Assembly (NCBI GenBank): GCA_030035585.1
Contig: CM057462.1
Location: forward strand, 94,695,234-94,759,233
Source: Dugong dugon
Lineage: Eukaryota; Chordata; Mammalia; Sirenia; Dugongidae
Length of the DNA: 64,000 nt
Reading direction: 5' to 3'
The first letter of the stretch is position 1, and each line of letters opens with the position of its first letter. Shown one piece after another: positions 10,768-22,317 of this stretch. The position numbers and the translations under genes were made by a program. Under the pieces are notes generated by a model. The model was not told the origin of the DNA. It did not search any database and saw only the letters and a list, made by a program, of their open reading frames with translations.

Positions 10768-11345
10768 CAGTGTGTCATCATTAACTAGAGAAACAATTAC
10801 CATGAAAATAATTTGGGAAAGGATGTTAATCACTCCCAGTTAACTTACCTTGTGCTTGCTCCTGTCCTGTTTCCATCCTGTTCTTATGCTTATTAAATTA
10901 CTTGTAATTTCCCAAGAGTGCTGTGATCCTTTTTCATGCTTTTGCTCTGTCTCTCCTGCTATTTGCTCTTTCCTACATCATTCTTGCTCCTGTCCCTTCC
11001 TTTGAGAGAAAACTTTTCCTTTGATTGGCTCGGTTTTACTTGGTAATCTTTTCTTGTGTTCCCAGCACCACATGCACAGAGCTGGGATTTTTTGTTCTTC
11101 ATGTGTCTTCCCTATAAACATTGGGAAATCCTCAAAGGCCAGAACCAAGTCTTCCCGAGCTAGCTGCAGGCTTGTTATATAGTAGATGTTTAATACTCAT
11201 ATGTACAATAGCTAAGAACTTTACATACAGTGTCTCATTTAGTCCCCACAACAAACATATGAAGCTTAGAGATGTTATATTTATTTGTGTTGCATTTTGC
11301 TTAATGTCTGTCCCTTCCACTGAATTGTAAGCTCAGTGAAGCTGG
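10768..11345. other. Old sequence with a diverged MIR
   Basis: About 11170-11290 reads as a reverse MIR ('tatagtagatgtttaatac', 'tctcatttagtccccacaac'), followed by 'gaattgtaagctcagtgaag', typical of an old L2-like tail. No gene is seen. Confidence 0.45.
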
Positions 11346-11689
11346 GGTTGTTGTTATTGTTGTTAGGTTCCATCGAGTGGGTTCTGACTCATATCCACCC
11401 TATATACAACAGAACAAAACACTACCGAGTCCTGCACCATCCTCACAACTGTTGCTATGTTTGAGTCCATTGTTGCAGCCACTGTATCAGTCATCTTGTT
11501 AAGGCTCTTCTTTACCAAGCATGATGTTCTTCTCCAGGGAATCGTCTCTTCTAATAACATGTCCAAAGTACCTGAAACAAAGTTTCTCCTTCCTCACGTC
11601 TAAGGAACATTCTGACCATACTCCTTCCAAGACAGATTTATTCGTTTTTCTGGCAGTCCATGTTATAGTCAGTATTCTTCACCAACACC

Positions 11690-13062
11690 ATAATTCAAAT
11701 GCATCTATTCTTCGGTTTACCTTATTCTTTATCCAGCTTTCACATGCATAGGAGGCAAAAGAAAACACCATGGCTTGGGACAGGCACACCTTAGTACTCA
11801 AAGTGACTTTGCTTTTTAACACTTTAAAGAGGTCTTTTGCAGCAGATTTGCCTGAGGCAGTGCGTCGTTTGATTTCTTGACTGCTGCTTCCATGGACATT
11901 GATTGTGGAGTAAAATGAAGTCCTTGACAACTTCAATATTTTCTCCATTTATTGTGATGTTGCTTATTGGTCCAGTTGTGAGGATTTTTGTTTTCTTTAT
12001 TTTGAGGTGTAATCCGTACTGAAGGCTGTAGACTTTGATCTTCATCAGTAAGTGCTTCACATCCTCTCTGCTTTCAGGAAGCAAGTTTGTATCATCTGCA
12101 TATCTCAGGTTGTTAATGAGTCTTCCTCTAATCTTCTTCATATAGTCCAGTTTCTCAGATTATTTGCTCATCATGCCAACGGAATAAGAATAGTGAAAGG
12201 ATACAACCCTCACACACACCTTTCCTGATTTTAACCACTGAGTATCCCCTTGTTCTGTTCAAACAATTGCCTCTTGGTCCATGTACAGGTTCCTCCTGAG
12301 CACAATTAAGAGTTATGAAATTCTCATTCTTGGCAATGTTATCCACATAATTTATTATGATCCACACAGTTGAATGCCTTTGCATAGTCAATAAAACACA
12401 GGTAAACATCTTTTTGGTATTCTTTGCTTTCAGCCAAGATGCAGCTGACATCAGTAATGATATCCCTCATTCCATGTTATCTTCTGAATCTGGCTTGAAT
12501 TTCTGGCAGTTCCCTGTTGACGTATTCTTGCAACTGTTTTTGAATTATCTTCAGGAAAATTTTCCTTGTGTAGTGGTTAAGAGCTCAGCTGCTGACGGAA
12601 AGGTCTGCAGTTTGAATCCACCAGTTGCTCCTTGGGAACACTATGGGGCAGTTCTACTCTGTCCCATAGGGTTTCATGACTAGGAATTGACTCAACGGCA
12701 ATAAGTCAGTCAAGGTCAAGTCAGTGATATTGGTGATATTGTTTGATAATTTCTGTACTCTGTTGGATCACCTTTCTTTGGAATGGGCACAAATACAGGT
12801 CTCTTCCAGTCAGTTGGCCAGGTAGCTGTCTTCCATATTTCTTGGCATAGATGAGTGAGTGCTTCCAGCATTGCATCAGTTTGTTGAAACAGCTCAACTG
12901 TAATTCTCTCAATTCCTGGATCCTTGTTTTTCACCAGTGCCTTCAGTGCAGCTTGGATTTCTTCCTTCAGTACTGTTGGTTCTTGATCATATGCTACCTT
13001 CTGAAATGGCTGAATGTTGATCAGTTATTTTTGATATGCTAACTCTGTGTATTCCTTCCATC
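11690..13062 (-). pseudogene. RTE reverse transcriptase remnant
   Basis: The fragments are in order but in different frames. 12716-12934 contains the palm entry block (KRPVFVPIPKKGDPTEYRNY). The YADD catalytic motif lies at 12091-12102 in the frame 11824-12141 (NLRYADDTNLLPES). The piece GLHLKIKKTKILTTGP follows. The shifts between these, a stop-rich stretch at 12155-12451 and the SINE at 12567 make it non-functional. The + strand fragments at 9009, 39775 and 57296 start at or after the YADD region. Confidence 0.85.
12567..12706 (+). mobile_element. AfroSINE inserted in the RTE
   Basis: The short-form copy runs from 'gtggttaagagctcagctgc' to 'aattgactcaacggcaat' and breaks the minus-strand RTE reverse transcriptase region. 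It therefore moved after that RTE had landed. Confidence 0.85.
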
Positions 13063-13139
13063 AGCTTTTTCTTTTTTTTTGTCTTTTTTCTTTTTTCCCA
13101 TACAAAAATTTATACATACATTGTTATGTGATCCTAATT

Positions 13140-13352
13140 GCTCTCCCCATACTGTGACAGCACATTTCTCCTTTCCACCCCTGATTCCCCGTTTCCATTC
13201 AACCAGCTCCTAACCCTCTCTGCCTTCCCATCTCACCTCTGGACACAAGCTGCCCATTTAGTCTCTTGTATCTACTTGAGCTAAGACGCACACTCCTCAC
13301 AAGTATCACTTTATGTCCCACAGTCCAGTCCAATCCCTGTCTGAAGAGTTGG
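13140..13352 (-). repeat. Arm 2 of the inverted repeat, inside the L1-A 3'UTR
   Basis: This is the native setting of the 213-bp sequence: the L1 3'UTR continues on both sides without a break. The homologous stretch of L1-C at 21408-21628 differs from it at many positions. The near-identity to 10555-10767 is therefore specific to this pair. Confidence 0.9.
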
Positions 13353-14040
13353 CCTCGGAAATTGTTTTAGTTCTGGGCTGATAGACAATCCAGGGGCCAT
13401 GCTTTCCGGAGTTCCTCCAGTCTCAGTCAGATCATTAAGTCTGGCCCTCTTACTAGAATTTGAGTTCTGCACCCCACCTTTCTTCTGCTCCATCTGGGAC
13501 TCTCTCCCTGTCAGGGCGGTCATTGGTGGTAGCCGGGCACCATCTAGTTCTTCTGGTCTCAGGCTGATGAAGTCTGTTTTATGTGGCCTTTCCTGTTTCT
13601 TGGGCTACTACTTTCCTTGTGTCTTTGGTGTTCTTCATTCTCCTTTACTCCAGGTGGTTGGGACAAATTGATGGATCTTAGATGGCCAGTTGCAGGCTTT
13701 TAAGACCCCAGATGCCACTTACCAAAGTGGGTTGAAGAACATTTTCTTAATAAGTTTTGTTATGCCAGTTGACCTAGATCCTCCTCTGAAAGCATGGTCC
13801 CCAGACCCCTACCCCTGCTACTCTGTCCCTCAAAGTGTTTGATCGTATTTAGGAAATGTCTTAGCTTTGGTTTAGTCCAGTTGTGCTGACTTCCCCTGTA
13901 GTGTGTGCTGTCCTTCCCTTCACCTAAGATAATTCTTATCTACTATCTAGTTAGTAAATAACCCTTGCCCTCCCTCCCCACCCTTGTAACCATCAAAGAA
14001 TGTTTTTGTCTGTGTTTAAATTAAACCTTTTCTTGAGTTC

Positions 14041-14989
14041 TTATAGTAGTGGTCTTATATAATATTTGTCCTTCTGTGACTGACTAAATTCACTCAGCAT
14101 AATGACCTCCAACTTCCTCCATGTTATGTTTTACAGTTTCATCGTTGTTGTCTATCATTGCGTAGTATTCCATTGTGTGGATATACCATAATTTGTTTAT
14201 CTGTTCGTCCATTGATGGCACCTAGGTTGTTTCCATCTTTCTGTTATTGTAAACAATGCTGCAGTGAACATGGGCGTGCATATATCTATTTGTGTGACGG
14301 CTCTTATATCTCTAGGATATATTCCAAGAAGCAGGATAGCTGGATCGTTTGGTACTTCTATTTCTAGCTTTTTAAGGAGATGCCAAATCAATTTCCAAAG
14401 TGGTTGTACCATTTTACATTTCCACCAACAGTGTATAAGTGTTCCAGTCTCTCCACAACCTCTCCAGCATTTATTATTTTGTGTTTTTTGGATTAATGCT
14501 AGCCTTGTTGAGGTGACATGATATCTAGTTGTAGTTTTGATCTGCATTTCTCTAATGCCTAATGATCGTGAGCATTTCTTTATGTGTCTGTTAGCCGCCT
14601 GAATATCTTCTTTGGCAAAGTGCCTGTTCATATCCTTTGCCCATTTTTTAACTGGGTTATTTGTCTTTTTGTTGCTGTTGCAGTTTCTGGTAGATTTTAG
14701 AGATTATACGCTGATCGGATTTGTTGTAGCGAAAAATTTTTTCCCAGTCCATAGGTTGTCTTTTGAGTCTTTTGGTGAAGTCTTTTGATGAGCATAAGTG
14801 TTTGATTTTTAGGAGCTCCCATTTATCTAGTCTCTCTCTGGTGCTTGTGCGTTGTTTCTTGTGGATTGTATTGTGTTTATGCCATGTATTATGGCTCCTA
14901 GCATTGCCCCTATTTTTTCTTCCATGATCTTTATTTTTTTTTGCTTTTATATTTAAGTCTTTGATCCATTTTGAGTTAGTTTTTGTGCA
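14041..14989 (-). pseudogene. L1-A ORF2 C-terminal remnant
   Basis: The frame 14197-14631 encodes the C-terminal cysteine-rich region ([19 protein letters not shown], then LLGIYPRDI), which follows the reverse transcriptase in L1 ORF2p. The upstream part to 14989 is in other frames. With no endonuclease or reverse transcriptase it cannot act. Confidence 0.85.
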
Positions 14990-15976
14990 CCTTCCATCTC
15001 CTTTTAATACTTCCTGTGTTGTTCAATATTTTGTCCATAAAATCCTTTAATATTGCAACGTGAGGCTTGAATTTTTTTCTTCAGTCCTTTCAACTTGAGA
15101 AATGCCAAGCATGTTCTTCCCTTTTGGTTTTCTAATTCCAGATATTTGCACATGTTATTCTAATACTTTACTTGGTCTTCTCCAGCTGCCCTTTGAAGTC
15201 TTCTGTTCAGCTCTTTTACTTCATCATCTTTTCCATTTGCCTTAGCTACTTGACATTCAAGAGCAAGTTTCAGAGTTTCTTCTGACATCTATTTTGGCCT
15301 TTTCTTTCTCTTCTGTCTTTTTAGTAACCTTTTGCTTTCTTCAAGTATGATGTCCGGGATGTCATCTCACAATTCATCTGATCTTCAATCATTAGTGTTC
15401 AATGTGTCAAATCTATTTTTGAGATGGTCTCTAAATTCATGAGAGATATACTCAAGGTCATACTTTGGCTCTTGTGGGCTTATTTTAATCTTCTTCAGCT
15501 TCCACTTGAACTTGCATATGAGCAATTGATGATTTGTCCCACAGTTGGCACCTGGCCTTGTTCTGTCTGATGATATTGAGCTTCTCTGTTGTTTCTTTCT
15601 ACAGATGTAGTTGATTTAATTCTGTGTATTCCATTTGATAAGGTCCATGTGTATAGTCGCTATTTATGTTGTTGAGAAAAGATATTCCCAATGAATAGGT
15701 AGTTGGTCTTGCAAAATTCTATCATGTAATCTCCGGAATCGTTTCTGTCGCCAAGGCAATATTTTCCAACTACTGTTCCTTCTTCTTTGTTTCCAACTTT
15801 TGCATTCTAATCACCAGTAATTGTCAATACATCTTGATTGCACGTTTGATCAGTTTCTGACTACAAATTTGGTAAAGATTTCCAATTTCTTCTTTGGCCT
15901 CAGTGGTTGGTACGTAAATTTGAATAATAGTTGTATTAACTGATCTTCCTTGTAGGCATAAGGATCACTGGCAGCA

Positions 15977-16390
15977 TTATACTTCAGGATAGATTTTGAA
16001 TTGAAATGCTCTTTTGAAAATGAATGCAACGCTGTTCCTATTCAATTTGTCATTCCTGGCAAGGTAGACCATATGATTGTCTGATTCAAAATGGCCAATA
16101 CCTATCCATTTTAGCTCATTAATGCCTAAGGTATCTGTCTTCAAGTGCTCCATTTCCTTTTTGACAACTTCCAGTTTTCCTAGATTCATAGTTTGTACAT
16201 TCCATGTTCCAATTGTTAATGGATGTTTGCTGTTGTTTCTTCTCATTTTGAGGCCTGCCATATTGGCAAATGAAGGTCCTGAAAGCTTGGCTCTATTCAC
16301 GTTATTAAAGTTGACTCTTGTTTGAGGAGTCAGCTCTTCCCCAGTCGTATTTTGAGTGCTTTCCAACCTGAGAGTCTCATCTGCAGGCAC
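15977..16390 (-). pseudogene. RTE endonuclease domain remnant
   Basis: The frame encodes 137 residues with the APE-endonuclease start signature TIGTWNVQTMNLGKLEVV and a following block NELKWIGIGHFESDNH. In RTE proteins this nicks target DNA so the element's RNA can be copied in place. Downstream toward 14990 the frame is lost through stops and shifts. The methionine at the start is not necessarily the native one, because RTE leaders are short and variable. Confidence 0.8.
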
Positions 16391-16622
16391 TGTGTCAGAC
16401 AGTGTTCTGCTTCTATTTATAAGGTTTTCACTGGCCAGTTTTTTTAGAAGTAGATCATCAGGTCCTTCCTCCTAGTCTGTCTTAGTCTGGACACTTGGCT
16501 GAAACCTGTCTACCACGGGTGACCCTGCTGGTATTTGAAATACTGTTGGCATAGCTTTCAGCATCACAGCAACACACAAGCCACCATAGTTCCGTGAACT
16601 GACAGATAAGTGGTGGAAGGTA

Positions 16623-17054
16623 AGGATAGTATTAATCAAAGTAAGCTAAATATGCTACAGTAATAAAACACTCCAAAATTTCAGTGACTTCAAAAAAACA
16701 AAAGCAATACAAACATGTGCATGCACACACACACACATTCACATTAAATTGTCACAGAGTTTGTTTTTCACACCACATGTTCATCCTCATGGGACAGATG
16801 CTATTCTGCTTTACCTAGATTTCACTCTGGGTTTAGCAAGTTATCATAGAGGGGGAAAGAGACATAGAACCACAGGATGGCTTTCAAACTTCTGTTTATG
16901 TTTCACTGGTCATAGCAAGTCGTATGACCACTCCAAAGAACAACAGGATGGATATGTATAATCCTTCTACAGAGATAGGCACTACAGGGAACAAAAATGA
17001 AATATTTGGCAAATATTAACATAATCTACCACAACGAACTGTTTTGTTTACCAC
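16623..17054. other. Non-coding sequence with a short (CA)n
   Basis: It contains 'acacacacacacattcacatt' near 16728 and otherwise unrecognised intron-like sequence. Confidence 0.4.
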
Positions 17055-17445
17055 TGTCTGTCCCTGGATGGTGCAAATGCTTTGCACTTAAAGACTACCC
17101 TAAAGGTTGGCGGTTTGAACCCACCTAGTGGCACCATAGGAGCCCTGGTGGCACAGTGGTTAAGAGCTTGGCTACTAACCAAAAGGTCGGCAATTTGAAT
17201 CTACCAGTCGCTCCTTGGACACCCTATGGGGGAGGTCTACTCTGAACTATAGGGTTGCTTTCAGTCAGAACCGATTCGAAGGCAACAGGTTTTGGTTTTA
17301 GTGGCACCGTGGAAGAAAGGCCTGATGATCTGTTTCCATAAGTATTACAGCCAAGAAGACCCAATCAAACAGTTCTATTCTGTAACACATGGGGTCGCCA
17401 TGAGTCAGAATCTACTCAAGGGCAATGGATTTGGTTTTGGCTTAT
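17055..17445 (+). mobile_element. Older RTE-tailed SINE interrupted by an AfroSINE
   Basis: The outer SINE is in two pieces, 17055-17138 and 17300-17445 ('ttggcggtttgaaccc', then 'gtattacagccaagaagac', ending 'catgagtcagaatctactc'). The inner AfroSINE splits it, and 'agtggcacc' is repeated at 17127-17135 and 17300-17308. Confidence 0.85.
17139..17299 (+). mobile_element. AfroSINE nested in another SINE
   Basis: This is a full short-form copy from 'ggagccctggtggcacagtg' through 'aaccgattcgaaggcaac' to 'ggttttggttt'. It is flanked by the host duplication described for the outer SINE. The internal promoter-like head and B-box-like 'caatttgaatctacc' are present. Confidence 0.92.
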
Positions 17446-17924
17446 CTGTCACCTATTACTATGTCTTTTGCACCTTTAGCACTCAGTATTTGGTGAGTGT
17501 ATAATTGAGCATCACAAACAAGTAGCTATGCCAGAGCTGTGATTTGATTATTCTCCCTTCAGAACCCACACTGAATGACTTTGCTATCTGTGTTACTTAG
17601 TTTCAGGTACTTACAAAGATTTCTGTCTCTGCTCATTTCCCCTGGCATTTGTTTTGCATTTAATTGCTGTGTAAATGGTAGGGAAGTGTTTGTTATGCCC
17701 AGTAAAGAAGTTAGAGGAAGAATTGCCACAGAAATAGAATGAAATCCAGAATGTATAGTTTCAGAAAAAATCATGTTATGACAAAAATTCAGAAGGAAGA
17801 TAAGGGACAGTATCAAACACAGCAAGAGGTTGATTAGGAAAAAATACTGTTAAGATTTGTTAGAAAAGGGCTTTGCTGTCAGACACTTCAGTGGAGTCAT
17901 AGTAGCAAAAATAATTTAAAAACA
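17446..17924. other. Non-coding sequence, nothing recognised
   Basis: No exon or clear repeat is seen in this intron-like stretch. Confidence 0.4.
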
Positions 17925-18088
17925 AAAAAACCAAAAACCTCCAAAACCAAACCCACTGTATTAAGTGGATTCCAACTCAGAATGACCAGAAGAACTGCCC
18001 CATAGGGTTTCCAAGGAGCAGCTGGTGGGCTAGAACCACTGACCTTTTGGTTAGCAGCCAAGTGCTTTAACCACGGCACCACCAGGGC
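17925..18088 (-). mobile_element. AfroSINE
   Basis: The reverse-complement copy begins with its A/C-rich tail ('aaaaaaaccaaaaacc') and ends at 'cacggcaccaccagggc'. It contains 'ggtttccaaggagcagctgg'. No clear target duplication was read. Confidence 0.88.
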
Positions 18089-18918
18089 AGTGGTTTAAAA
18101 GGTAGAATATTTAAATTTCAGGGCATTCTAAGACTGAGATTGGGGTGCGGGGATGAAGTCAAGATCCCATATTTGAGGTAAGTGGGCTGGCCTCTTCTCT
18201 CTGTAGTATATATTCAAGTGGGGCATTTCTCCATTTCCTTAGAGAGAGAAGGAAATATCTTTAAAAATGAAGAATGGATTCTATCCCTGAATGACCACAT
18301 TAATCTCCTTGAATGTCTGAAACCAATCTCAATAATTCACTGCAGAAGAAATTGGATCTTCAAATGTTGTAAGTTAGATAGGCACTTTTTGAAATTTTAG
18401 TAATATTATTTTAGGGTTAAAGCAAAATATGAAATCATAAAGATTCGTTGAAGCATTGCTTTCTTATAAGATTAGATTGTGTGTGGTCAGAAATGTGTAT
18501 TGGTACAAGAGATTCATGGGAGAAGATATGAATTTCCTTAGGAGGAAATATAGATCGGGGTAAGAACACAAACTTTTAAATAAGGTGGATCTTGATTATC
18601 TTTTTTTAACCTCTTGGATTTAGATTTTAATTCAACCTCTACTTCTTGAGGGCAGTGAGGCCATGGGAAAATTACTTAATCTCTTTGATTCCTCCTCTTC
18701 TCATCTATAAGTGAAGATAATAATACTTAACTTGGAATTTTGTTACAATAAATAATAATGAATGTGAAGTATTGAAAATCAATGGTAGCTCTGATGATGT
18801 ATTATTAGAAGTAATTACAGTGATAATTACTCATTTATCCACTTTTAGCTCTTAGGAAAGAACAGGAAAAAATGAGGTTAGAAAAACAGCGTTTAGTCAA
18901 CACTAATTCTTTACTTTT
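18089..18918. other. Non-coding sequence with a MIR at about 18620-18790
   Basis: The MIR is on the + strand ('gaaaattacttaatctctttg', 'ctcatctataagtgaagat'). The rest has short open frames only. Confidence 0.55.
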
Positions 18919-19094
18919 GGAGCGCTGGTGGTGTAGTGGTTAAGAACTTGGCTGCTAACCAAAAGTTCTGCAGTTAGAATCCACCAGCTGCTCCTTGGAA
19001 ACCCTATGGGGCAGTTCTTCTCTGTCCTATAGGGTGCTATGAGTCAAAATCGACTCGAAGGCCATGGGTTTGGTGTTTTTGTTTTTTTTTTAAA
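18919..19094 (+). mobile_element. AfroSINE with target-site duplication
   Basis: The element runs from 'gagcgctggtggtgtagtgg' to a T-rich tail. It is flanked by 'tttactttt' at 18910-18918 and 19095-19103. Confidence 0.9.
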
Positions 19095-19103
19095 TTTACT
19101 TTT

Positions 19104-19591
19104 TGATTGGCCATTTGCTGATATCTTAGGAAGGTAAGTCAGTTTTAACAGTGGTGGATGGTGGTTCCCAGCAGGGGAAATTTCCTTTCCCAGAGCCTCA
19201 GAATCCATGTGGCTGCTTACAATCTGAATAAAGAATTTCAAGTACCCTGGCTATAATTTGCAAACCAACAGCCTGCCTGAATCTAGGGAGGAGAAGTGAG
19301 TGTAGAACTGGAGACAGAGCACTCTGTCTCTACAGATTACTCCAACTTGACCACAGCCTGGTCAGGCACGGTGGACTGCAGCTCACACTGCCCCTAGAAA
19401 TCTCAAAGTGGTGTGTCATTTACAACCACCTATCCTTTTTATTCTTGCTTAAGATTGCAGGAGAGTGATTGCTATAGCAACAGCTATCCCTTTCAATGCA
19501 AATGAGTATAAGGATACTCCTCGATAGAAAGATTAGAGGTTTGGGTTATGATTTATTCAAATCCCTTTACTTTTAAAGCAATTTAACAAGT
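19104..19591. other. Non-coding sequence, nothing recognised
   Basis: It is moderately GC-balanced, non-repetitive-looking DNA with no supported exon. Confidence 0.4.
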
Positions 19592-19627
19592 TCTTTTGCC
19601 ACATTTTCTTTTCTGTTTTAATGAAGA

Positions 19628-19761
19628 AACAAATGTTAATTGCCATTGAGTCAGCTCCGACTCATGGCAACCCTATGTACAACAGAACCAAGCATTGCCT
19701 GTACCTGAGCCATCTTCATGATTGTTGGTATGTTTTAATCCATAGTTGTGGCTATTGTGTA
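19628..19761 (-). mobile_element. RTE 3' end fragment at the L1-B tail
   Basis: The reverse-oriented RTE tail ('attgccattgagtcagctcc', 'cctatgtacaacagaacc') lies between the L1-B 3'UTR and the left copy of the 17-bp duplication. Its position inside the duplication suggests it was carried in with L1-B. An ATTAAA signal lies on the sense strand just before the junction. Confidence 0.7.
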
Positions 19762-20739
19762 TTTTTTAAAATTATTGTGCTTTAGATGAAGGTTTACAGA
19801 GCAAATTAGTTTCCCGTTAAACAGTTAATACACATATTGTTTTGTGACATTGGTTGCCAACCCTGTGATGGGTCAACACTCTCCCCTTCTCGATCTTGGG
19901 TTCTCTGTTTCCATTTATCCAGCTTTCCTGTTCCCTCCTGCCTTTCTTCCTTGCCCCTGGGCTGGTGTATTCATTTTGTCTTGTATAGGTGGTTGAGCTA
20001 TGTGTATTATTGTTTGTTTTATGGGCCTGTCTAATCTTTGGCTGAAAGGTGAACCAAGGAGAGACTTTAGTACTGAGAGTTAAAGGGGTGGTCAGGAGAC
20101 ATACTCTCGGGGTTTCTCCAGTCTCTGTCAGACCAGTAAGTCTGATCTTTTTTTGTGAGTCTGAATTTTGTTCTACATTCTTCTCCAGCTCTGTCTGGGA
20201 CTCTCTATTGTGATCCTTGTCAGAGCAGTCAATGGTGGTAGCCAGGCACCATCTAGTTGTGCTGGACTCAGTCTGGTGGAGGCTGTAGTAGTTGTGGTCC
20301 ATTAGTCCTTTGAACTAATGTTTCCCTTGTGTCTTTGGTTTTCTTCATTCTCCCTTGCTCCCTTGTGGGACCAGTGGAGTATATTAGATGGCCTCTCACA
20401 ATCTTTTAAGACCACAGATGGCTACTCACCAAAGTAGGATGCAGAACATTTTCTTTATAAACTATGTTATGACAGTTGAACTAGATGTCCCCTGAGACCA
20501 TGGTCCCCAGCTCTCAACCCAATAATTCCATCTCTCAGGGAGTTTGGATGTGTCTAGGGAACTTCTATGACCTTGCCTTGGTCAAGTTGTACTGACTTCC
20601 CCAGTATTGTATACTGTCTTACCCTTCACCAAAGTTACCACTTATCTATTGTGTAGTTAGTGTTTTTCTCTCCTTACCCCTCCCCTCCCTTGTAACCATC
20701 AAAGATTGTTTCTTTCTGTGTATACACCTTTTCATGAGT

Positions 20740-21334
20740 TTTTATAATAGTAGTCTCATACAATGTTTGTCCATTTGTTATTGACTTATTTCACTCAGCA
20801 CAATGTCCTGCAGATTCATCCATGTTGTGAGATGTTTTGAAGATATCATTGTTCTTTATTGTTGCGTAGTATTCCATTGTGTGTATCAACCATAGCTTGT
20901 TTATCCATTCATTTGCTGATAGGCACTTAGGTTGCGTCCATCGTTTTTGCTATTGTGAATAATGCTGCATGAACATGGGTGTGCATGTCTATTCGTGTGA
21001 TAGCTCTTACTTCTCTAGGATATATTCCTAGAAGTGAGATTACTGGATTGTATGGTAGTTCTAACATTTTAAGGAAGTACCTTATAGTTTTTGAAAATGG
21101 TTATACCATTTTGTATTCCCAACAGCAGTGCATAAGAATTCCAGTCTTCCTACAGCCTCTCCAACATTTGTTATTTTCTGTTTTTTGATTTACACCACTA
21201 ATGTTGAGGTGAGATGGTATCTCATTGTAGTTTTGATTTGCATTTTTCCAATGGCTAGTGATAATGAGCATTTCTTCTTGTGTCTGTTAGCCGCCTGAAC
21301 GTCGTCTTTGGTGAAGTGTCCATTCATTTTCTTT
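20740..21334 (-). pseudogene. L1-B ORF2 C-terminal piece, left of L1-C
   Basis: The frame 21190-21384 and the shifted sequence downstream encode the ORF2 end ([14 protein letters not shown] at its start). It continues directly from 28634 on the other side of L1-C. It is broken by shifts. Confidence 0.8.
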
Positions 21335-22317
21335 TTTGAGGTTTTTAAATTTTTAAATTTTTTCCCATACAAAAATTTATACATACATTGTTATGTAACT
21401 CTAATTGCTCTCCCCATACTGTGACAGCATACTCTTCCATTCTTCCCCCGATTCCCCATTTCCATTCAACCAGCTCCTGACCCTCTCTGCCTTCCCATAT
21501 CAGCTCCAGACAGAAGCTGCCCACCTAGTCTCCTGTATCCACTTGAGCCAGGAGGCACACTCCTTATGAGTATCACTTTATGTCCCACAGTCCAGTCCAA
21601 TCCCTGCAATCCCTGTCTGAAGAGTTGGCCTCAGAAATTGTTTTATTTTTGGGCTGATAGAGAATCCAGGGGCCATGCTTTCCGGGTTTCCTCCAGTCTC
21701 AGTCAGACCGGTAAGTCTGGTCTTCTTACTAGAATTTGAGTTCTGCACCCTACCTTTCTCCTGCTCCATCAGGGACTCTCTGTTGTGTTCCCTGGCAGAG
21801 CAGTCATTGGTGGTAGCCAGGCATCATCTAGTTCTTCTGGTCTCAGGCTGATGACGTCTTTGGTTTATGTGGCCCTTTCTGTCTCTTGGGCTAACACTTT
21901 CTTTGTGTCTTTGGTGTTCTTCATTCTCCTTTACTCCAGGTGGTTGGGACCAATTGATGCATCTTACGTGGCCGCGTGCAAGCTTTTAAGACCCCAGATG
22001 CCACTCACCAAAGTAGGATGCAGAACATTTTCTTAATAAGGTTTGTTATGCCAGTTGACCTAGATGTCCCCTGAAAGGGTGATCCCCAGGCCCTACCCCT
22101 GCTACTCTGTCCCTCAAAGTGTTTGATTATATTCAGGAAGTGTCTTAGCTTTGGTTTAGTCCAGTTGTGCTGACTTCCCCTGTAGTGTGTGCTGTCCTTC
22201 CCTTCACCTAAGATAATTCTTATCTACTATCTAGTTAGTAAATAACCCTCATGCTCCCTCCCCACCCTAGTAACCATCAAAGAATGTTTTCTTCTGTGTT
22301 TGAACCTTTTCTTGAGT

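Larger units (their letters stand above)
13063..14989 (-). mobile_element. L1-A: 5'-truncated L1 inserted in the RTE
   Basis: On the minus strand it starts inside ORF2 ('caaaaactaactcaaaatgg' near 14989) and runs through the ORF2 C-terminus, a ~1-kb 3'UTR and an A-rich tail (complement of 13063-13100). The RTE resumes on both sides. The 9-bp repeat 'ccttccatc' occurs at 13054-13062 and 14990-14998 and fits a target duplication. Its 3'UTR is close to that of L1-C (22000-22350), so both belong to related, fairly young lineages. Confidence 0.88.
11346..16622 (-). mobile_element. Near-complete RTE (BovB-like) LINE, split by later insertions
   Basis: On the minus strand the order is: leader (16622 to about 16390), endonuclease region (16390-15977), middle part (to 14990), reverse transcriptase and C-terminal part (13062-11690), then the 3' end with a (caa)n tail near 11346. 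It is interrupted by a 1.9-kb L1 (13063-14989) and an AfroSINE (12567-12706). Removing these leaves about 3.2 kb, the size expected for RTE. RTE LINEs encode one protein with an APE-type endonuclease followed by reverse transcriptase. This copy is decayed but is the most complete RTE in the window. Confidence 0.88.
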
